NCBI GenBank assembly: GCA_023653245.1
Contig: JAMNXK010000007.1
Span: 1 to 29,085, forward strand
Length of the DNA stretch: 29,085 bases
Direction of reading: 5' to 3'
From: Tagaea sp.
Lineage (GTDB): Bacteria; Pseudomonadota; Alphaproteobacteria; CACIAM-22H2
This document shows, in pieces, positions 1 to 8,845 of this stretch. Made by a program: the position numbers and the translations under genes. Numbering within the stretch: the stretch's first letter is position 1; the number at the start of each line of letters is the position of its first letter. The notes under the pieces were generated by a model. The model was given only the letters and a program-made list of their open reading frames with translations, made no database searches and was not told where the DNA came from.

Positions 1-340
1 GAATTTTGTAGGCGCCCACGCCGACGTCTTCGAGAAGATCGACCGCTTCGAGGCTGAACGGCGAGGACAGGAAGGTCACGCGCGCCGCTTCGCACGCCGC
101 CTTGAGCGCGCGCCACTGCGCGGGCGTGAAGCCGGTGCGTTCGAAGTATTCGAAGCGCGGCTCGCCTTTGAAATAAGGCGGCATCGGCGCGTCGTGGAGA
201 GTCTCGGCCGAAGCGATATGCGTCTGGAACTTGACCGCGTCGGCGCCGGCGGCGGCGGCGGCTTCGATCAGCTTGAGCGCGTTGCCGAACGAGCCGTCGT
301 GCACCGAGCCGATCTCGGCGATCAGGAAGGGGAAGGTCAT
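1..340 (-). CDS. NeuB-family sialic/nonulosonic acid synthase, N-terminal part (runs off the left edge)
   Basis: The visible 113 residues start MTFPFLIAEIGSVHDG and continue with a GADAVKFQTH segment and FLSSPFS, the start of the TIM barrel of the NeuB/SpsE/PseI/LegI family. These enzymes condense phosphoenolpyruvate with a hexosamine-type sugar to give a nine-carbon nonulosonic acid in the cytoplasm. The common EIGxNHxG box reads EIGSVHDG here: the Asn is Val, while the His is kept. The ATG at 340 lies 14 bases after the stop of the FkbM methyltransferase gene, so it is probably the next gene of the same operon. The C-terminal antifreeze-like domain would lie outside the window. The family is clear; whether the product is neuraminic, legionaminic, pseudaminic or another acid cannot be told from this fragment. 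Confidence 0.85.
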   Translation of the reverse strand, partial: MTFPFLIAEIGSVHDGSFGNALKLIEAAAAAGADAVKFQTHIASAETLHDAPMPPYFKGEPRFEYFERTGFTPAQWRALKAACEAARVTFLSSPFSLEAVDLLEDVGVGAYKI

Positions 341-354
341 GACGTCGGAAAACC

Positions 355-1392
355 TCAACCGCGCAATCCAAGGCGCGTCAATAGACCATCGACTCTGAGC
401 GGAACGTCTTGCCATGCCTTGCGCAGTCGGCGAAGCGTACCGACCCGCACCAAGGCGGTTTCGATCGCATCGACGCACGCGCCATCGACAAGTCCGGCCT
501 CCCGCATCAACTGGAGACCGAAACTGTTGAAGCCGGTCGCTATCGCGATCAGACCCAGTCGATGGCGGGACAGCGCATCCATTCCGGCGGCGTCGGGATC
601 GAGGACGAAAACCGCGTCGCCGGCATGCAACAGGCGGCGGTCGTTGTCCGCCGGCACTCGGCTCGGTGCGCGCATGTACCCCGAATGGCCGATCTCCAGC
701 GCGATCAATCGCAGGCCCTTGTCGCGCAAGAACGCGTGCTGGTCGCCCAAAACCGGATGCTCGGCGTAGTAGGGGAACGAGACGAATTCGGTGTAGACGA
801 ACAGGATCCGGCGGGCGTCGAACAAGGCTTGCGCGCCGCGCATTGCGCGCAGCTCCGCGCCTTCGACGTCCAGCTTCAGGCAGTCGACGGTGGTCGAGCG
901 ATCCAGGATGGAATCCAACCGGCGGCACTTGACGTTCTCTTCGCGCGTCACGCGACTATGCAGAGCGTGGAACGATTTGCCCGTCCGCGCGTCGTTCGGG
1001 CCGTAATCCTGGAACACGCGCGTGGTCACGTTCTCGACGGCCGCGCCCATCATCGTGCACGCGCCCGGACCGGCGGTGACGTAGAACGGACGCTCCTCGT
1101 CCGCATCCCACACCGCGCAGTCGTGGTAGACCTCGCGGGCGAAGCGCGCCGCGCGGAATCCGCCGCGTGCCGTGTCGGTCGTCCCATGGATCAGTTTGGC
1201 GTATTCCGACGCGTTGGCTTCGAACCCGACGAGCTCGGCGTGCGCGGCGTATTCCTGGGGCAACAGGAACATGCCGTTGCGCGCGCCGACGTCGACGACG
1301 CGCGGCGTGACCCCGGCGCGTTCCAATGGCGCCATGAGCGCGTCGATCGCGCGCCGTCCGTCGGGCAGGCGGAGTCCGAGGCATGGTTTCAT
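355..1392 (-). CDS. FkbM-family SAM-dependent methyltransferase
   Basis: The protein has 345 residues. It has a SAM-binding motif I, VVDVGARNG (residues 32-40), and the FkbM signature LKLDVEGAE (172-180), which together identify the FkbM family. These enzymes usually O-methylate sugars or other small molecules, often in polysaccharide loci. The ATG at 1392 directly follows the stop of the upstream gene (TAG then ATG), so the two are translationally coupled. The family domain ends near residue 230; the C-terminal third carries no motif I recognise. Its place after an ABC flippase gene and before neuB suggests it methylates a sugar of the exported glycan. The acceptor cannot be inferred. Confidence 0.85.
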   Translation of the reverse strand: MKPCLGLRLPDGRRAIDALMAPLERAGVTPRVVDVGARNGMFLLPQEYAAHAELVGFEANASEYAKLIHGTTDTARGGFRAARFAREVYHDCAVWDADEERPFYVTAGPGACTMMGAAVENVTTRVFQDYGPNDARTGKSFHALHSRVTREENVKCRRLDSILDRSTTVDCLKLDVEGAELRAMRGAQALFDARRILFVYTEFVSFPYYAEHPVLGDQHAFLRDKGLRLIALEIGHSGYMRAPSRVPADNDRRLLHAGDAVFVLDPDAAGMDALSRHRLGLIAIATGFNSFGLQLMREAGLVDGACVDAIETALVRVGTLRRLRKAWQDVPLRVDGLLTRLGLRG

Positions 1393-1805
1393 CTATTTGT
1401 TTCCGAATACGTGGAACGAGGCGACGAACATCCGCCGCGCGGCGCCGTGAAGGCCCGCGCGCCAGAGGGCCGACAGGACCATCGGTTGATGGAATGCGAA
1501 CGCGGGGTAGAGTCCGGGCAGACGCGCGCGCGGGCCCGGCCCGTCCAGACGCAGAACGCCGAGTGTGGATTCCGGTCGTACCCGATCCGCGCCGAGCGTG
1601 GCGACCAGGTGACGACGCTCGGCCTCGCGCAAAGCGTTCCAGGCGGACGAGTCGGCGGCGGGCTCGTCGTCTTCGAGAAGTCGCGGAAATACGCGATCTC
1701 ACACGGATTGATGGCGCCGAGCATCCACCCGGGCACCCGTCCGGCCGCGAGAATCGCGGCGGCTTCCTCCTCCATAAGCGGTGCAAGCCCTTCGTTCCGG
1801 TCCAT
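1393..1805 (-). pseudogene. Small protein of unknown function with a one-base frameshift
   Basis: Reading from the ATG at 1805, the frame gives MDRNEGLAPLMEEEAAAILA and on to EIAYFRD. It then degrades into low-complexity Ser/Pro/Arg sequence. From about 1680 a second frame continues sensibly (LLEDDEPAADSSAWNALREA, later HQPMVLSALWRAGLHGAARR) and ends FHVFGNK at 1393. Restoring one C at about 1680 gives a single protein of about 137 residues. Both ends fit the operon exactly: the ATG is one base after the ABC transporter stop, and the stop abuts the FkbM ATG. I do not recognise the family; there is no signal peptide or membrane segment. The shift could be a recent mutation or a sequencing error, as no slippery site for programmed frameshifting is visible. 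Confidence 0.65.
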
Positions 1806-1806
1806 T

Positions 1807-3627
1807 CTAGACCCCATTCGAGACAATGGTGCTTTCCGCACCGGATTCGGTGCGGGCTAGCGCGGCGAAGTCCGGATTTCGGGCGATCAGTTCGTCGTAG
1901 CGTCCGACGTCGCAGACATGGCCGGCGCGCAAGAATATCACCCGATCGGCGTGGCGTACGGTGGACAGACGATGGGCGACGATCACGACCGCGCGACGCC
2001 GCTTGAGGCGGCCGATCGCCGCGACGATTTCGTCCTCGGTGATGTTGTCGAGCGAAGCGGTCGCTTCGTCGAATATGAGGACGTCCGGATCGCCGTAAAG
2101 CGCGCGCGCGATACCCAAGCGTTGGCGCTGACCGCCGGAAAGCCGGACGCCGCGCTCGCCGATGGGCGCGTCGATCCCATCGGGCAAAGACTGGACAAGC
2201 GATCCGCAGGCCGCGTCCTCGAGCGCCTTGCGGACGCGATCCCGATCGATGTCTTCGGGACGGCGGCCGAGCGTCACGTTCGCGGCGATCGTATCGTCGA
2301 TCAGGAAGGTATCCTGTTGGACGTAGCCGAACGTGTCGCGATCGAAGGCCTCGGCGGAGGCGATCGGATTTTCGTCGACCAGCAGCGCGCCGGATTGCGG
2401 CGGCATCAAACCCGAAAGCAGGTCGACCAAAGTCGACTTTCCGGAGCCCGAACGTCCCACGAGGGCGATCGTTTCTCCAATCCGCACTTCGACGTCGACG
2501 TTCGTGAGAGCGGGTTTCTGCGCGCCCTCGTACGCAAAAGTCTCCCCCTTCAGGCGCAGACTCGTGCGGACCCGCACGCCCCCCGTCCGGCGGCCCGTCG
2601 CGGGCATCCGGCGCGCGCGTTCCAAGTCCGCGCAGACCGCTTCGATCATGGGTACGGCGAACCGCAGCGATTGGAGCAGCGCCGCGATGCGCGCCAGCGC
2701 CGGGATAACGCGATAGGCAGCCACGCCAATCAACGCCAAAGTCGGAAGGACTTCGGCGGAGTTACCGCCGACGCCGAACAGCCAAATAAGCGCCCCCATA
2801 AGAACGCAGACCATTCCCGTCTCCAGCGCGGGTCGGATCAGCGTCTGGACGAACGCGAAGCGGCGTTGCGTCTCGACATAGCGCGCCAAATTGGCGTTCA
2901 GCCGTTCCGCGAAGAACGCTTCCGCGCCGAGGGCCTTCACCGCGCGCACGCCCACCAGGGGCTCGACCGTCGCCCTGACGGTAACCTGGCCGACCTCTTT
3001 CGCTTGTCGGCCCCATCGCGTGAAATAGGTCTGACCGAACCGCCAATATGCCACCAGCATCGCCGTGCCGATGGCCAAGGCGCCGCCGCCGATCGCCGGC
3101 TGGATGAGCATGATCGCTATGGCGATGGCGATCAGTAGAACCGCGTCGCCCAGCAACTCGGTGACGCCCACGATACCGCCTTGGGTCGTTATCGAAACGC
3201 CGGTGGTGACCGTCTGCAGCAGGGCACTGGAATTGTTCCGCGTATGGAACGCCAGCGGCCCGTACAGATAGCTTTCGAACAATGCGCGCGTCAAATCGCG
3301 ATGGATGGCCCACTGCAATCCCGTCTTCAGCCAACCGGCCGTCACGGAAATCGCGGCCTTGAGCACGAACAACAGAATGAAGCCGGCGCAAATGACGATC
3401 AAAAATCCGCTCGGCGAGGCGATTCCCAGGGCATCGCGGATCGTCGCCACAGCGGGTCGCTCCAGGAACGCTTCGGGGTTCTGCAGCGAGGCCACAAGAT
3501 AAAAGACCAGACCGATGCCGATCGCTTCGCACGCGGCCGCGGCGAGAGTCAGCGCCGCCGCGATTCCCAATTGGGCGAATCGCCGCCGCTCGATCGCTCT
3601 AGAAAGTTGTTTTAAAATATAAATCAT
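1807..3627 (-). CDS. ABC exporter/flippase, fused membrane and ATPase domains (MsbA/PglK type)
   Basis: The protein has 606 residues, the usual length for a half-transporter that works as a homodimer. The first 325 residues hold the membrane domain, with hydrophobic segments near 18-48, 74-97, 158-195, 270-285 and 295-318. The ATPase domain follows, with Walker A GRSGSGKST (391-399), signature LSGGQ (496-500), Walker B VLIFDEA (516-522) and the H-loop His in VAHRLS. Proteins of this layout in glycan loci flip lipid-linked oligosaccharides (PglK) or lipid A-core (MsbA) across the inner membrane, so a lipid-linked product of this operon is the likely cargo. The first codons are unusually AT-rich (3600-3627) for this genome. 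The start lies 6 bases after the aminotransferase stop. Confidence 0.9.
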   Translation of the reverse strand: MIYILKQLSRAIERRRFAQLGIAAALTLAAAACEAIGIGLVFYLVASLQNPEAFLERPAVATIRDALGIASPSGFLIVICAGFILLFVLKAAISVTAGWLKTGLQWAIHRDLTRALFESYLYGPLAFHTRNNSSALLQTVTTGVSITTQGGIVGVTELLGDAVLLIAIAIAIMLIQPAIGGGALAIGTAMLVAYWRFGQTYFTRWGRQAKEVGQVTVRATVEPLVGVRAVKALGAEAFFAERLNANLARYVETQRRFAFVQTLIRPALETGMVCVLMGALIWLFGVGGNSAEVLPTLALIGVAAYRVIPALARIAALLQSLRFAVPMIEAVCADLERARRMPATGRRTGGVRVRTSLRLKGETFAYEGAQKPALTNVDVEVRIGETIALVGRSGSGKSTLVDLLSGLMPPQSGALLVDENPIASAEAFDRDTFGYVQQDTFLIDDTIAANVTLGRRPEDIDRDRVRKALEDAACGSLVQSLPDGIDAPIGERGVRLSGGQRQRLGIARALYGDPDVLIFDEATASLDNITEDEIVAAIGRLKRRRAVVIVAHRLSTVRHADRVIFLRAGHVCDVGRYDELIARNPDFAALARTESGAESTIVSNGV

Positions 3628-3633
3628 CTATAG

Positions 3634-4734
3634 TTACGGCCTCAACGCTTTTCGGGCGGCGGTGGCCGTGCGCTCTACCTGGCTTTGCGTCAGGTCGAAG
3701 CGCGAAGGCAACCAGAGTCCGGCCGACGAAAGGCGCGCCGACGTCGGAAACGGTCCCGCGCCGCGGAACGGGGCTTGGGTGTGCAGCGGCAGCCAGAAGG
3801 CACGATGGCCGACGCCGGCCTCGTCGAACGCCGCGCGCAAAGCCGCGCGATCCTCGACCAGAACATCGGTCCATTGGCGCGCTTCCTCCGGCTCGGCGTC
3901 CATGTCCGGAAATCGCAGGCCCGGCAGATTTCCCAGGGCGTCGCGATACCAAGCGTCGCGCCGGCGCGCGATCGCCAGGCGCTCGTCGAGCTTGTCCATT
4001 TGCGCCAGACACACGGCCGCTTGCAAGTCCGTGAACTTGAAATTGAACCCGACGGTGGGATGCAGGTCGTCGCCCCCGGTCCCCCGCACCGGCCGGCCCT
4101 GGTCCTTGAGTTCGATCAGACGCGCATGAAGCTTGGCGTCGCGCGTGGCGATCATGCCTCCTTGGCCCGCGGTGATCGTTTTGTTGGCGGAGAACGAAAA
4201 ACAGCCCGCGTTTCCGAAGCCGCCGAGCGCGCGACCGCGGTACCTCGAGCCCAAAGCCTCGGCCGAATCGCAGATGAGCGCCAAGCCACGCTCGGCGCAG
4301 AAGGGTTCGAGAAACGCGTAGTCGGCGCCTCGGCCGTTCACGTCCACGGGCACGATCGCGCGGGTCTTGGGGCCGACGGCCGCGCGCACCGCCTCGGGCG
4401 CCAAGCAAAGGCGCAAGGGCTCAACGTCCACCAAAACCGGTGTGGCGCCCGTCAAGCGGACGGCATTCGCCGTCGCCACGAAAGTGAGATCGGGAACCAG
4501 CACCTCGTCTCCCGCACCCACGCCGGCGGCCATCAGAGCGAGCGCGATCGCGGCCGTCCCGCTGGTCACCGCGACGCAATGCGGTACCCCTACGACCGCC
4601 GCCACGCGCGCTTCGAGCGCGCGCGTCAACGGACCGTCGTTCAAGTAGTTGGAATCCAGAACGCCCTTCAGGCGCGCCAGCTCGTCCCCCGCCAATTGCG
4701 GGCCGAACCACTCGATCTTGTCTTCAGCGCGCAT
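3634..4734 (-). CDS. DegT/DnrJ/EryC1/StrS-family PLP sugar aminotransferase
   Basis: The protein has 366 residues. PLP-fold motifs are visible: the SGTAAIALAL phosphate-binding segment (58-67), the Asp of ICDSAEALG (D156) that contacts the PLP ring nitrogen, and the Schiff-base lysine in FSFSANKTITAGQGG (K185). Family members transaminate keto-sugar nucleotides, usually to amino-deoxy sugars. I chose the ATG at 4734 because it begins the conserved domain and overlaps the acyltransferase stop by 11 bases; the open frame extends further upstream only because GC-rich DNA lacks stops. Pairing with the NeuD/PglD-like acyltransferase just upstream suggests an amino sugar that is then N-acylated, as in the PglE-PglD pathway. 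Confidence 0.9.
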   Translation of the reverse strand: MRAEDKIEWFGPQLAGDELARLKGVLDSNYLNDGPLTRALEARVAAVVGVPHCVAVTSGTAAIALALMAAGVGAGDEVLVPDLTFVATANAVRLTGATPVLVDVEPLRLCLAPEAVRAAVGPKTRAIVPVDVNGRGADYAFLEPFCAERGLALICDSAEALGSRYRGRALGGFGNAGCFSFSANKTITAGQGGMIATRDAKLHARLIELKDQGRPVRGTGGDDLHPTVGFNFKFTDLQAAVCLAQMDKLDERLAIARRRDAWYRDALGNLPGLRFPDMDAEPEEARQWTDVLVEDRAALRAAFDEAGVGHRAFWLPLHTQAPFRGAGPFPTSARLSSAGLWLPSRFDLTQSQVERTATAARKALRP

Positions 4735-5350
4735 TCTCGTCTCCCATGATCCGCGCCGGAACGCCCGCGAGCGTCGCGCCGTCCGGCGCGTCGCGCACGA
4801 CGACCGCGCCCGCGCCGACGCGCGCGCCCGCACCCACGTCCACGCGCGGCAATACCGTGGCGGACGCCCCAATATAGGCGCCCGTGCCGACGCGAACGTT
4901 GCCGAGCAACCGGCAACCGGGCGCCAACGTCGCGAAATCGCCCACCGCGCAATCGTGGTGCACGGCGGCATCGACGTTGAGCTTGCAGAACGCGCCGACG
5001 CGCGCGCCGGACGAGACGTACGCGCCGCGCTGGACGATGGTCCCGCGCCCGAGCGACGCGTCCGGCGCCACGCGCGCACCCGCGCAGACGATCGTGGCGG
5101 GCTCGGCGCCGGCGTATTCCCGCTCGACCAAGCGGCGGCGGATCGCCGGCACGTCCACGGCCATCGCATAGCGCGCGTCGGGATGCGCGCGCGCCCAGGC
5201 GGCGAAGGCCTCGTCGCCGCCCAGCACGGGGATCTCGCAAGCGCTGGCGACGGGGGCGGGATCGAACACCGCCACGATCCGGTAGCGCGGATCGCCGCGC
5301 AGCGCGTCGATCAGATCCTTGTCGATGCCGGCGATGGCGAGAGAGATCAT
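4724..5350 (-). CDS. NeuD/PglD-like sugar O/N-acyltransferase
   Basis: The protein has 208 residues. The first half is a small alpha/beta region like the sugar-nucleotide-binding domain of PglD/NeuD. The second half is left-handed beta-helix repeats (GARVAPDASLGRGTIVQRGA and similar hexapeptides). The segment NVDAAVHHDCAVGDFATLAPG matches the catalytic His region of PglD. Such trimeric enzymes transfer acetyl (or another acyl group) from acyl-CoA to an amino sugar nucleotide or a sialic acid. The N-terminal glycine-rich loop is weak (AIAGIDKD), so sugar-nucleotide binding may be altered. The ATG overlaps the glycosyltransferase stop as ATGA at 5347-5350, and the aminotransferase start lies inside its 3' end. 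Confidence 0.85.
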   Translation of the reverse strand: MISLAIAGIDKDLIDALRGDPRYRIVAVFDPAPVASACEIPVLGGDEAFAAWARAHPDARYAMAVDVPAIRRRLVEREYAGAEPATIVCAGARVAPDASLGRGTIVQRGAYVSSGARVGAFCKLNVDAAVHHDCAVGDFATLAPGCRLLGNVRVGTGAYIGASATVLPRVDVGAGARVGAGAVVVRDAPDGATLAGVPARIMGDENAR

Positions 5351-6591
5351 GCGGCGGCCATCAAATCGGCGGCGACCGCGTCGGGCGCGAAACGCTTCGC
5401 GTAGGTGGCGCGCCCCGCTTCGGCCAGGCGCCGACGCAAATCCGCGTCGCGCGACGCGCGCGCCACGTGGGCGGCGATCGATTTGCCGTCGTCGCCGAGC
5501 AGGCAATTCTCGCCGTCGCGCAGTTCGGGCATGGAGTCGGCGAGGCGCCGATGCGCGACCAGCGTGGCGCCCGCCGTCAGCGCGTAGATCGCGCGCGTGT
5601 AGCCGCCCGTGTAAGGCCCGGCGTTGTTGCACAGCAGGAAGATCCGATTGGCGAGCATCTCTTCGTCGATGTCGGGCACGAAGCCGCGCAAGACGATGCG
5701 CGGATGGGCGAGGCGCCGGGCGAGATCCTCGGGCAGCTTTCCGCGCCCGCAGACATTGATCCGCCACGGCTCGTCCAGGCCGAGACGTTCGAGTGCGGGC
5801 AGCACCTCGGCGGCGAGATAGGAAAGGCCGAAGCGATTCCCGGTCGCGTCGAGCCCGCCGATATTGCCCAGAATTTCGAGCCCCTGCCGTCCCGCTTCGG
5901 CGGCCGCGCGCTTGGCCGCCCAATCCGCTCCGAAGACGTCGGGCCAGGTGTTCGGCACGTAGCGCGACGCGACGCCCTTGGCCGAGTATTCGGCCGCGTC
6001 GAGCGCGCAGATATCGGTCGCGGCACCAAGCTTGCGCAGGCGCGCGAAATGCCGCGCTTCGGCCTTGCGCATCAAGGCGCGCGTCAGCCGCCAGCGCCAA
6101 TCTTTGCGCGGCATGGCTTCGAGGCGCGCGGCGGGCGCGGCCAGCGGCGGGCGCGCGAGATAGCCCAAGGTGCGGAACCCGCCGAGCCGGGGCAGCAGGA
6201 ACTCGAACTTGGTGTCCCAAAACAGCACGATCGCGTCGGGCCGGAATCCGGCGATGCGCGCGACGGCCTGGCGCGGGTCCGAAAACCTCGGCGCGCCGTC
6301 GTCGGCGCCGAAGCCCGCCAGGGCGCGCAAATATCCGATCCACCGCGCCGGCCGGCTTTTCGCGCCGGCCCGCGGGGCGAGCAAATCGTCGAACGCGCCC
6401 AGATCCGCCGCGCCCATCGCCGCGAGCCGCGCGCGGCTCGCTTCGGGTGCGGGCGCGCCCGCTTCGAGCGTCGCCCAGCCGACCGCATGCCCGGCCCGCG
6501 CTTGCGCTTCGATCAGGCATGCGAGCACCGTGTTCGCGGCGCGCGCGTGCCCGAAATCGGGCGCGACCGAAGCGAGCCAAAGGATGCGCAA
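5347..6591 (-). CDS. Glycosyltransferase, GT-B fold (family 4-like)
   Basis: The protein has about 414 residues. It starts RILWLASVAPDFGHARAAN, a typical N-terminal Rossmann strand of GT-B enzymes. Its C-terminal half contains GNIGGLDATGNRFG, RGFVPDIDEEMLANRI and the acceptor/donor region ALTAGATLVAHRRLADSMPELRDGENCLLGDD, where the E of PELRDGEN sits in the usual nucleotide-sugar contact zone. There is no ATG at the domain start. A TTG at 6591, preceded by GGCGGA with 8 bases of spacing, is the best start. The gene is inside the minus-strand operon and overlaps the next gene by ATGA. It probably adds one sugar to the lipid-linked glycan; donor and linkage are unknown. Confidence 0.8.
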   Translation of the reverse strand: MRILWLASVAPDFGHARAANTVLACLIEAQARAGHAVGWATLEAGAPAPEASRARLAAMGAADLGAFDDLLAPRAGAKSRPARWIGYLRALAGFGADDGAPRFSDPRQAVARIAGFRPDAIVLFWDTKFEFLLPRLGGFRTLGYLARPPLAAPAARLEAMPRKDWRWRLTRALMRKAEARHFARLRKLGAATDICALDAAEYSAKGVASRYVPNTWPDVFGADWAAKRAAAEAGRQGLEILGNIGGLDATGNRFGLSYLAAEVLPALERLGLDEPWRINVCGRGKLPEDLARRLAHPRIVLRGFVPDIDEEMLANRIFLLCNNAGPYTGGYTRAIYALTAGATLVAHRRLADSMPELRDGENCLLGDDGKSIAAHVARASRDADLRRRLAEAGRATYAKRFAPDAVAADLMAAA

Positions 6592-6605
6592 TGCGCGATT
6601 CCGCC

Positions 6606-7853
6606 TCAGAGTTCGATCACGCGGGGGCTCGGCAAGGGCGAGATGAACTTGCCCTTGAAGCCCTTGCGCCGCAGGAGTGCCGCGAGCTCGTCGGCGATAT
6701 GCCAGGACAGCAGCAGCGCGTATTCGGGCTGGTCCTCGAACAGCTTCTTCTCGTCGAGCACCGGGATGCGCGTACCGGGCATGTATTTGTCGAGTTTGTG
6801 CGAGGTCGAGATCTCCAGCACGCAATCGACGATGCCGTCGTCGGCACCCACGTAGTTGAGCAGCGTCGAGGCGCGGCTCGGCGCGCCGATGCCGTAGATG
6901 CGCGCACCCGCTTGGCGCAACGGCGCCAGCAGCGCCATCAAGTCGAGTTTGGATTGCACCACGCGCTTGCGGAAGCTGGCGAGCGCGCTGCCGTCGGTTA
7001 TCCCGAAGCTCGCCTCGTGCGCGAGACGCTCGGCCACCGACGCGTCGATCGGCTTGGTTCCTTTGCGCGCGGCGTAGACGCGGATCGAGCCGCCATGGGT
7101 GGGAATGCGCTTGACGCGGTACGGTTCGAGACCGTGATCGGCCAGCAACTTCGACAGGCTGCCGAGCGCGTAGTAGCGCAAATGCTCGTGATAGATCGTG
7201 TCGTATTGCAGCGTCTCGACCAAATCGAGCAGATAGTGCGACTCGGAGACGAAGGTCCCGTCCGCGTCGAGCAAGTCGACCAGGGCTTCGACCACCGGAT
7301 GGATCGAGCCGATATGCGCGAACACGTTGGCCGCGGTGATCGTCTTCGCGCGGCCGTGCTTGGCCTTCACCTCGGCCGCCGTCGCCTTGTTGAAATAACC
7401 GGTCAGCGTGTCGATGCCGCGCGACCGCGCGACCTCCGAGGCGCGGCTCGGCTCGACGCCGAGCACGCGGTAACCGAGCTCCTTGAAGGGGGCCAGCAGC
7501 GTGCCGTCGTTCGAGCCGATATCGACCACGAAATCGCCCGGCTTCAAACCGGCGGCCGGACCCGCCTCGCGCGCCAGCTCGGCGAAATTGTCGCGCAAGA
7601 TGCGCGTCGAGCCCGACAGGTAGGGGTACGAATACGGGAACAGCACCGTCTGATCGACCTCGAGGCCGATCTGCACCAGGCCGCAATCCCGGCAGCGCAG
7701 CATCTCCAAAGGATAGGCCGGCTGTTCGGCCGCCGCCTTGCCGATCGGCGGCATGGTGTTCACGGGCGGGATGTAGCCGACGAACAGCACCGATTCGAGA
7801 TGCGCCCCGCCGCAGACTTGGCAGGCGGAAATCGGCTTGGAGGTAGCGGACAT
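6606..7853 (-). CDS. TylC3-like sugar C-methyltransferase (zinc-binding, Methyltransf_13/14 layout)
   Basis: The protein has 415 residues. Order of parts: a putative zinc site CQVC...CRDC (C11, C14, C54, C57), a SAM-binding motif VVDIGSNDGT (109-118), the hallmark YHEH segment (221-224), and a C-terminal Rossmann-like domain with YGIGAPSRASTLLNY. This is the layout of NDP-hexose 3-C-methyltransferases such as TylC3/TcaB9, where the HEH region provides the catalytic base and the substrate is a 4-keto sugar nucleotide. The start is the ATG at 7853, at the beginning of the zinc domain. A paralogue with the same layout lies in the heptose operon at 16468-17691. The exact substrate is not predictable. 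Confidence 0.85.
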   Translation of the reverse strand: MSATSKPISACQVCGGAHLESVLFVGYIPPVNTMPPIGKAAAEQPAYPLEMLRCRDCGLVQIGLEVDQTVLFPYSYPYLSGSTRILRDNFAELAREAGPAAGLKPGDFVVDIGSNDGTLLAPFKELGYRVLGVEPSRASEVARSRGIDTLTGYFNKATAAEVKAKHGRAKTITAANVFAHIGSIHPVVEALVDLLDADGTFVSESHYLLDLVETLQYDTIYHEHLRYYALGSLSKLLADHGLEPYRVKRIPTHGGSIRVYAARKGTKPIDASVAERLAHEASFGITDGSALASFRKRVVQSKLDLMALLAPLRQAGARIYGIGAPSRASTLLNYVGADDGIVDCVLEISTSHKLDKYMPGTRIPVLDEKKLFEDQPEYALLLSWHIADELAALLRRKGFKGKFISPLPSPRVIEL

Positions 7854-7867
7854 GCGATGGCTCCGGT

Positions 7868-8845
7868 TCAGTTCGGCGCGAGTGCGGCGTTCGCCGCGTA
7901 CCAATCGACGACGGGGCCGAGTCCGTCGGCGAGCGCGATCTTGGGCGCGTAGCCGAGCGCCGCGAGACGGGAAATATCCGGGCAGCGGCGCTGGGTCGAG
8001 CCCGCGGGCTCTGGGCCCGCGTCGATGTCGATGTCGCGGCCCAGCCGCTTGGCGACCAGGCGCGCCAGATCGGCCATCGCCGTCTCCTCGGGCGTGCCGA
8101 TATGGTAGATCGTCAGATGCGCGCCATGGGCGAGCACGAGCGCCAAGCCGTCGACGAAATCGTCGATATGGTTGAACGCGCGTTTCTGCGCGCCCCCGCC
8201 TTGCAAAGGAAAGCGCAGCGTGCCGCGCGGCGCGGCGTCCGCCAGTCTTTTCGCGCGGACCGCGAACTGCGGGATCACGTGTTCCCAGCCCATATCGGGG
8301 CCGTAGACGTTGTGCGGCCGGAACACCGCCACGCGCGAAAACCCCGTGCGGCCGTAATTGAGCGCCACGAGTTCGGTGAGAATCTTGGAGCCGGCATAGG
8401 AGTAGCGTGGGTTGGCCGGATCGGGGATGGCCATCGGCGCGTCCTCGGAAGTCGGCACGCGCGGCGGGCTCTGGTAGACCTCCGAGCTCGACGCCACGAC
8501 CAGATCGCCGATGCCGTTGGCGCGGCACGCGGCGACGACGGACAGCATGCCGCGCACGCCCACGTCGAGCACCAGCTCGGGCTTGGAATAGAAGAATTCC
8601 GTGCCGTTGACCGCGGCCAGATGCAGCACGCCGTCGCAACCCTTGGCGGCGCGCAAGACGGCCGTCTCGTCGCGCACGTCGCCCGCGATCATCTCGAACC
8701 CGCCGGCGACATCGGCCAGGCGGCGCGGATGCCCGCGCGAATTGTCGTCGATCACGCGCACCGAATGCCCGTCCTTGAGCAGCCGGCGCACGGCGGCGGC
8801 GCCGATGAACCCGGTGCCGCCGGTGACGAGATAGCGTTTGCTCAC
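7868..8845 (-). CDS. NAD(P)-dependent sugar nucleotide epimerase/dehydratase (extended SDR)
   Basis: The protein has 325 residues. The nucleotide-binding loop TGGTGFIG (8-15), the active-site stretch ASSSEVYQ (118-125) and the catalytic YxxxK pair YAGSK (Y150, K154) show an intact extended short-chain dehydrogenase. These act on NDP-sugars as epimerases, 4,6-dehydratases or reductases. The Ser-Ser-Glu motif fits a 4-epimerase or dehydratase, but I cannot decide between them. The start is a GTG at 8845 overlapping the previous stop as GTGA (8842-8845). Placed between a 6-dehydrogenase and a C-methyltransferase, it may prepare a keto-sugar or a uronic acid epimer. Confidence 0.85.
   Translation of the reverse strand: MSKRYLVTGGTGFIGAAAVRRLLKDGHSVRVIDDNSRGHPRRLADVAGGFEMIAGDVRDETAVLRAAKGCDGVLHLAAVNGTEFFYSKPELVLDVGVRGMLSVVAACRANGIGDLVVASSSEVYQSPPRVPTSEDAPMAIPDPANPRYSYAGSKILTELVALNYGRTGFSRVAVFRPHNVYGPDMGWEHVIPQFAVRAKRLADAAPRGTLRFPLQGGGAQKRAFNHIDDFVDGLALVLAHGAHLTIYHIGTPEETAMADLARLVAKRLGRDIDIDAGPEPAGSTQRRCPDISRLAALGYAPKIALADGLGPVVDWYAANAALAPN

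Noticed and set aside
409..3138. Long open frames on the plus strand opposite the FkbM and ABC transporter genes
   Set aside because: They are rich in Arg, Ala and Gly with no motifs, and lie exactly antisense to well-supported genes. GC-rich DNA leaves such frames open by chance.
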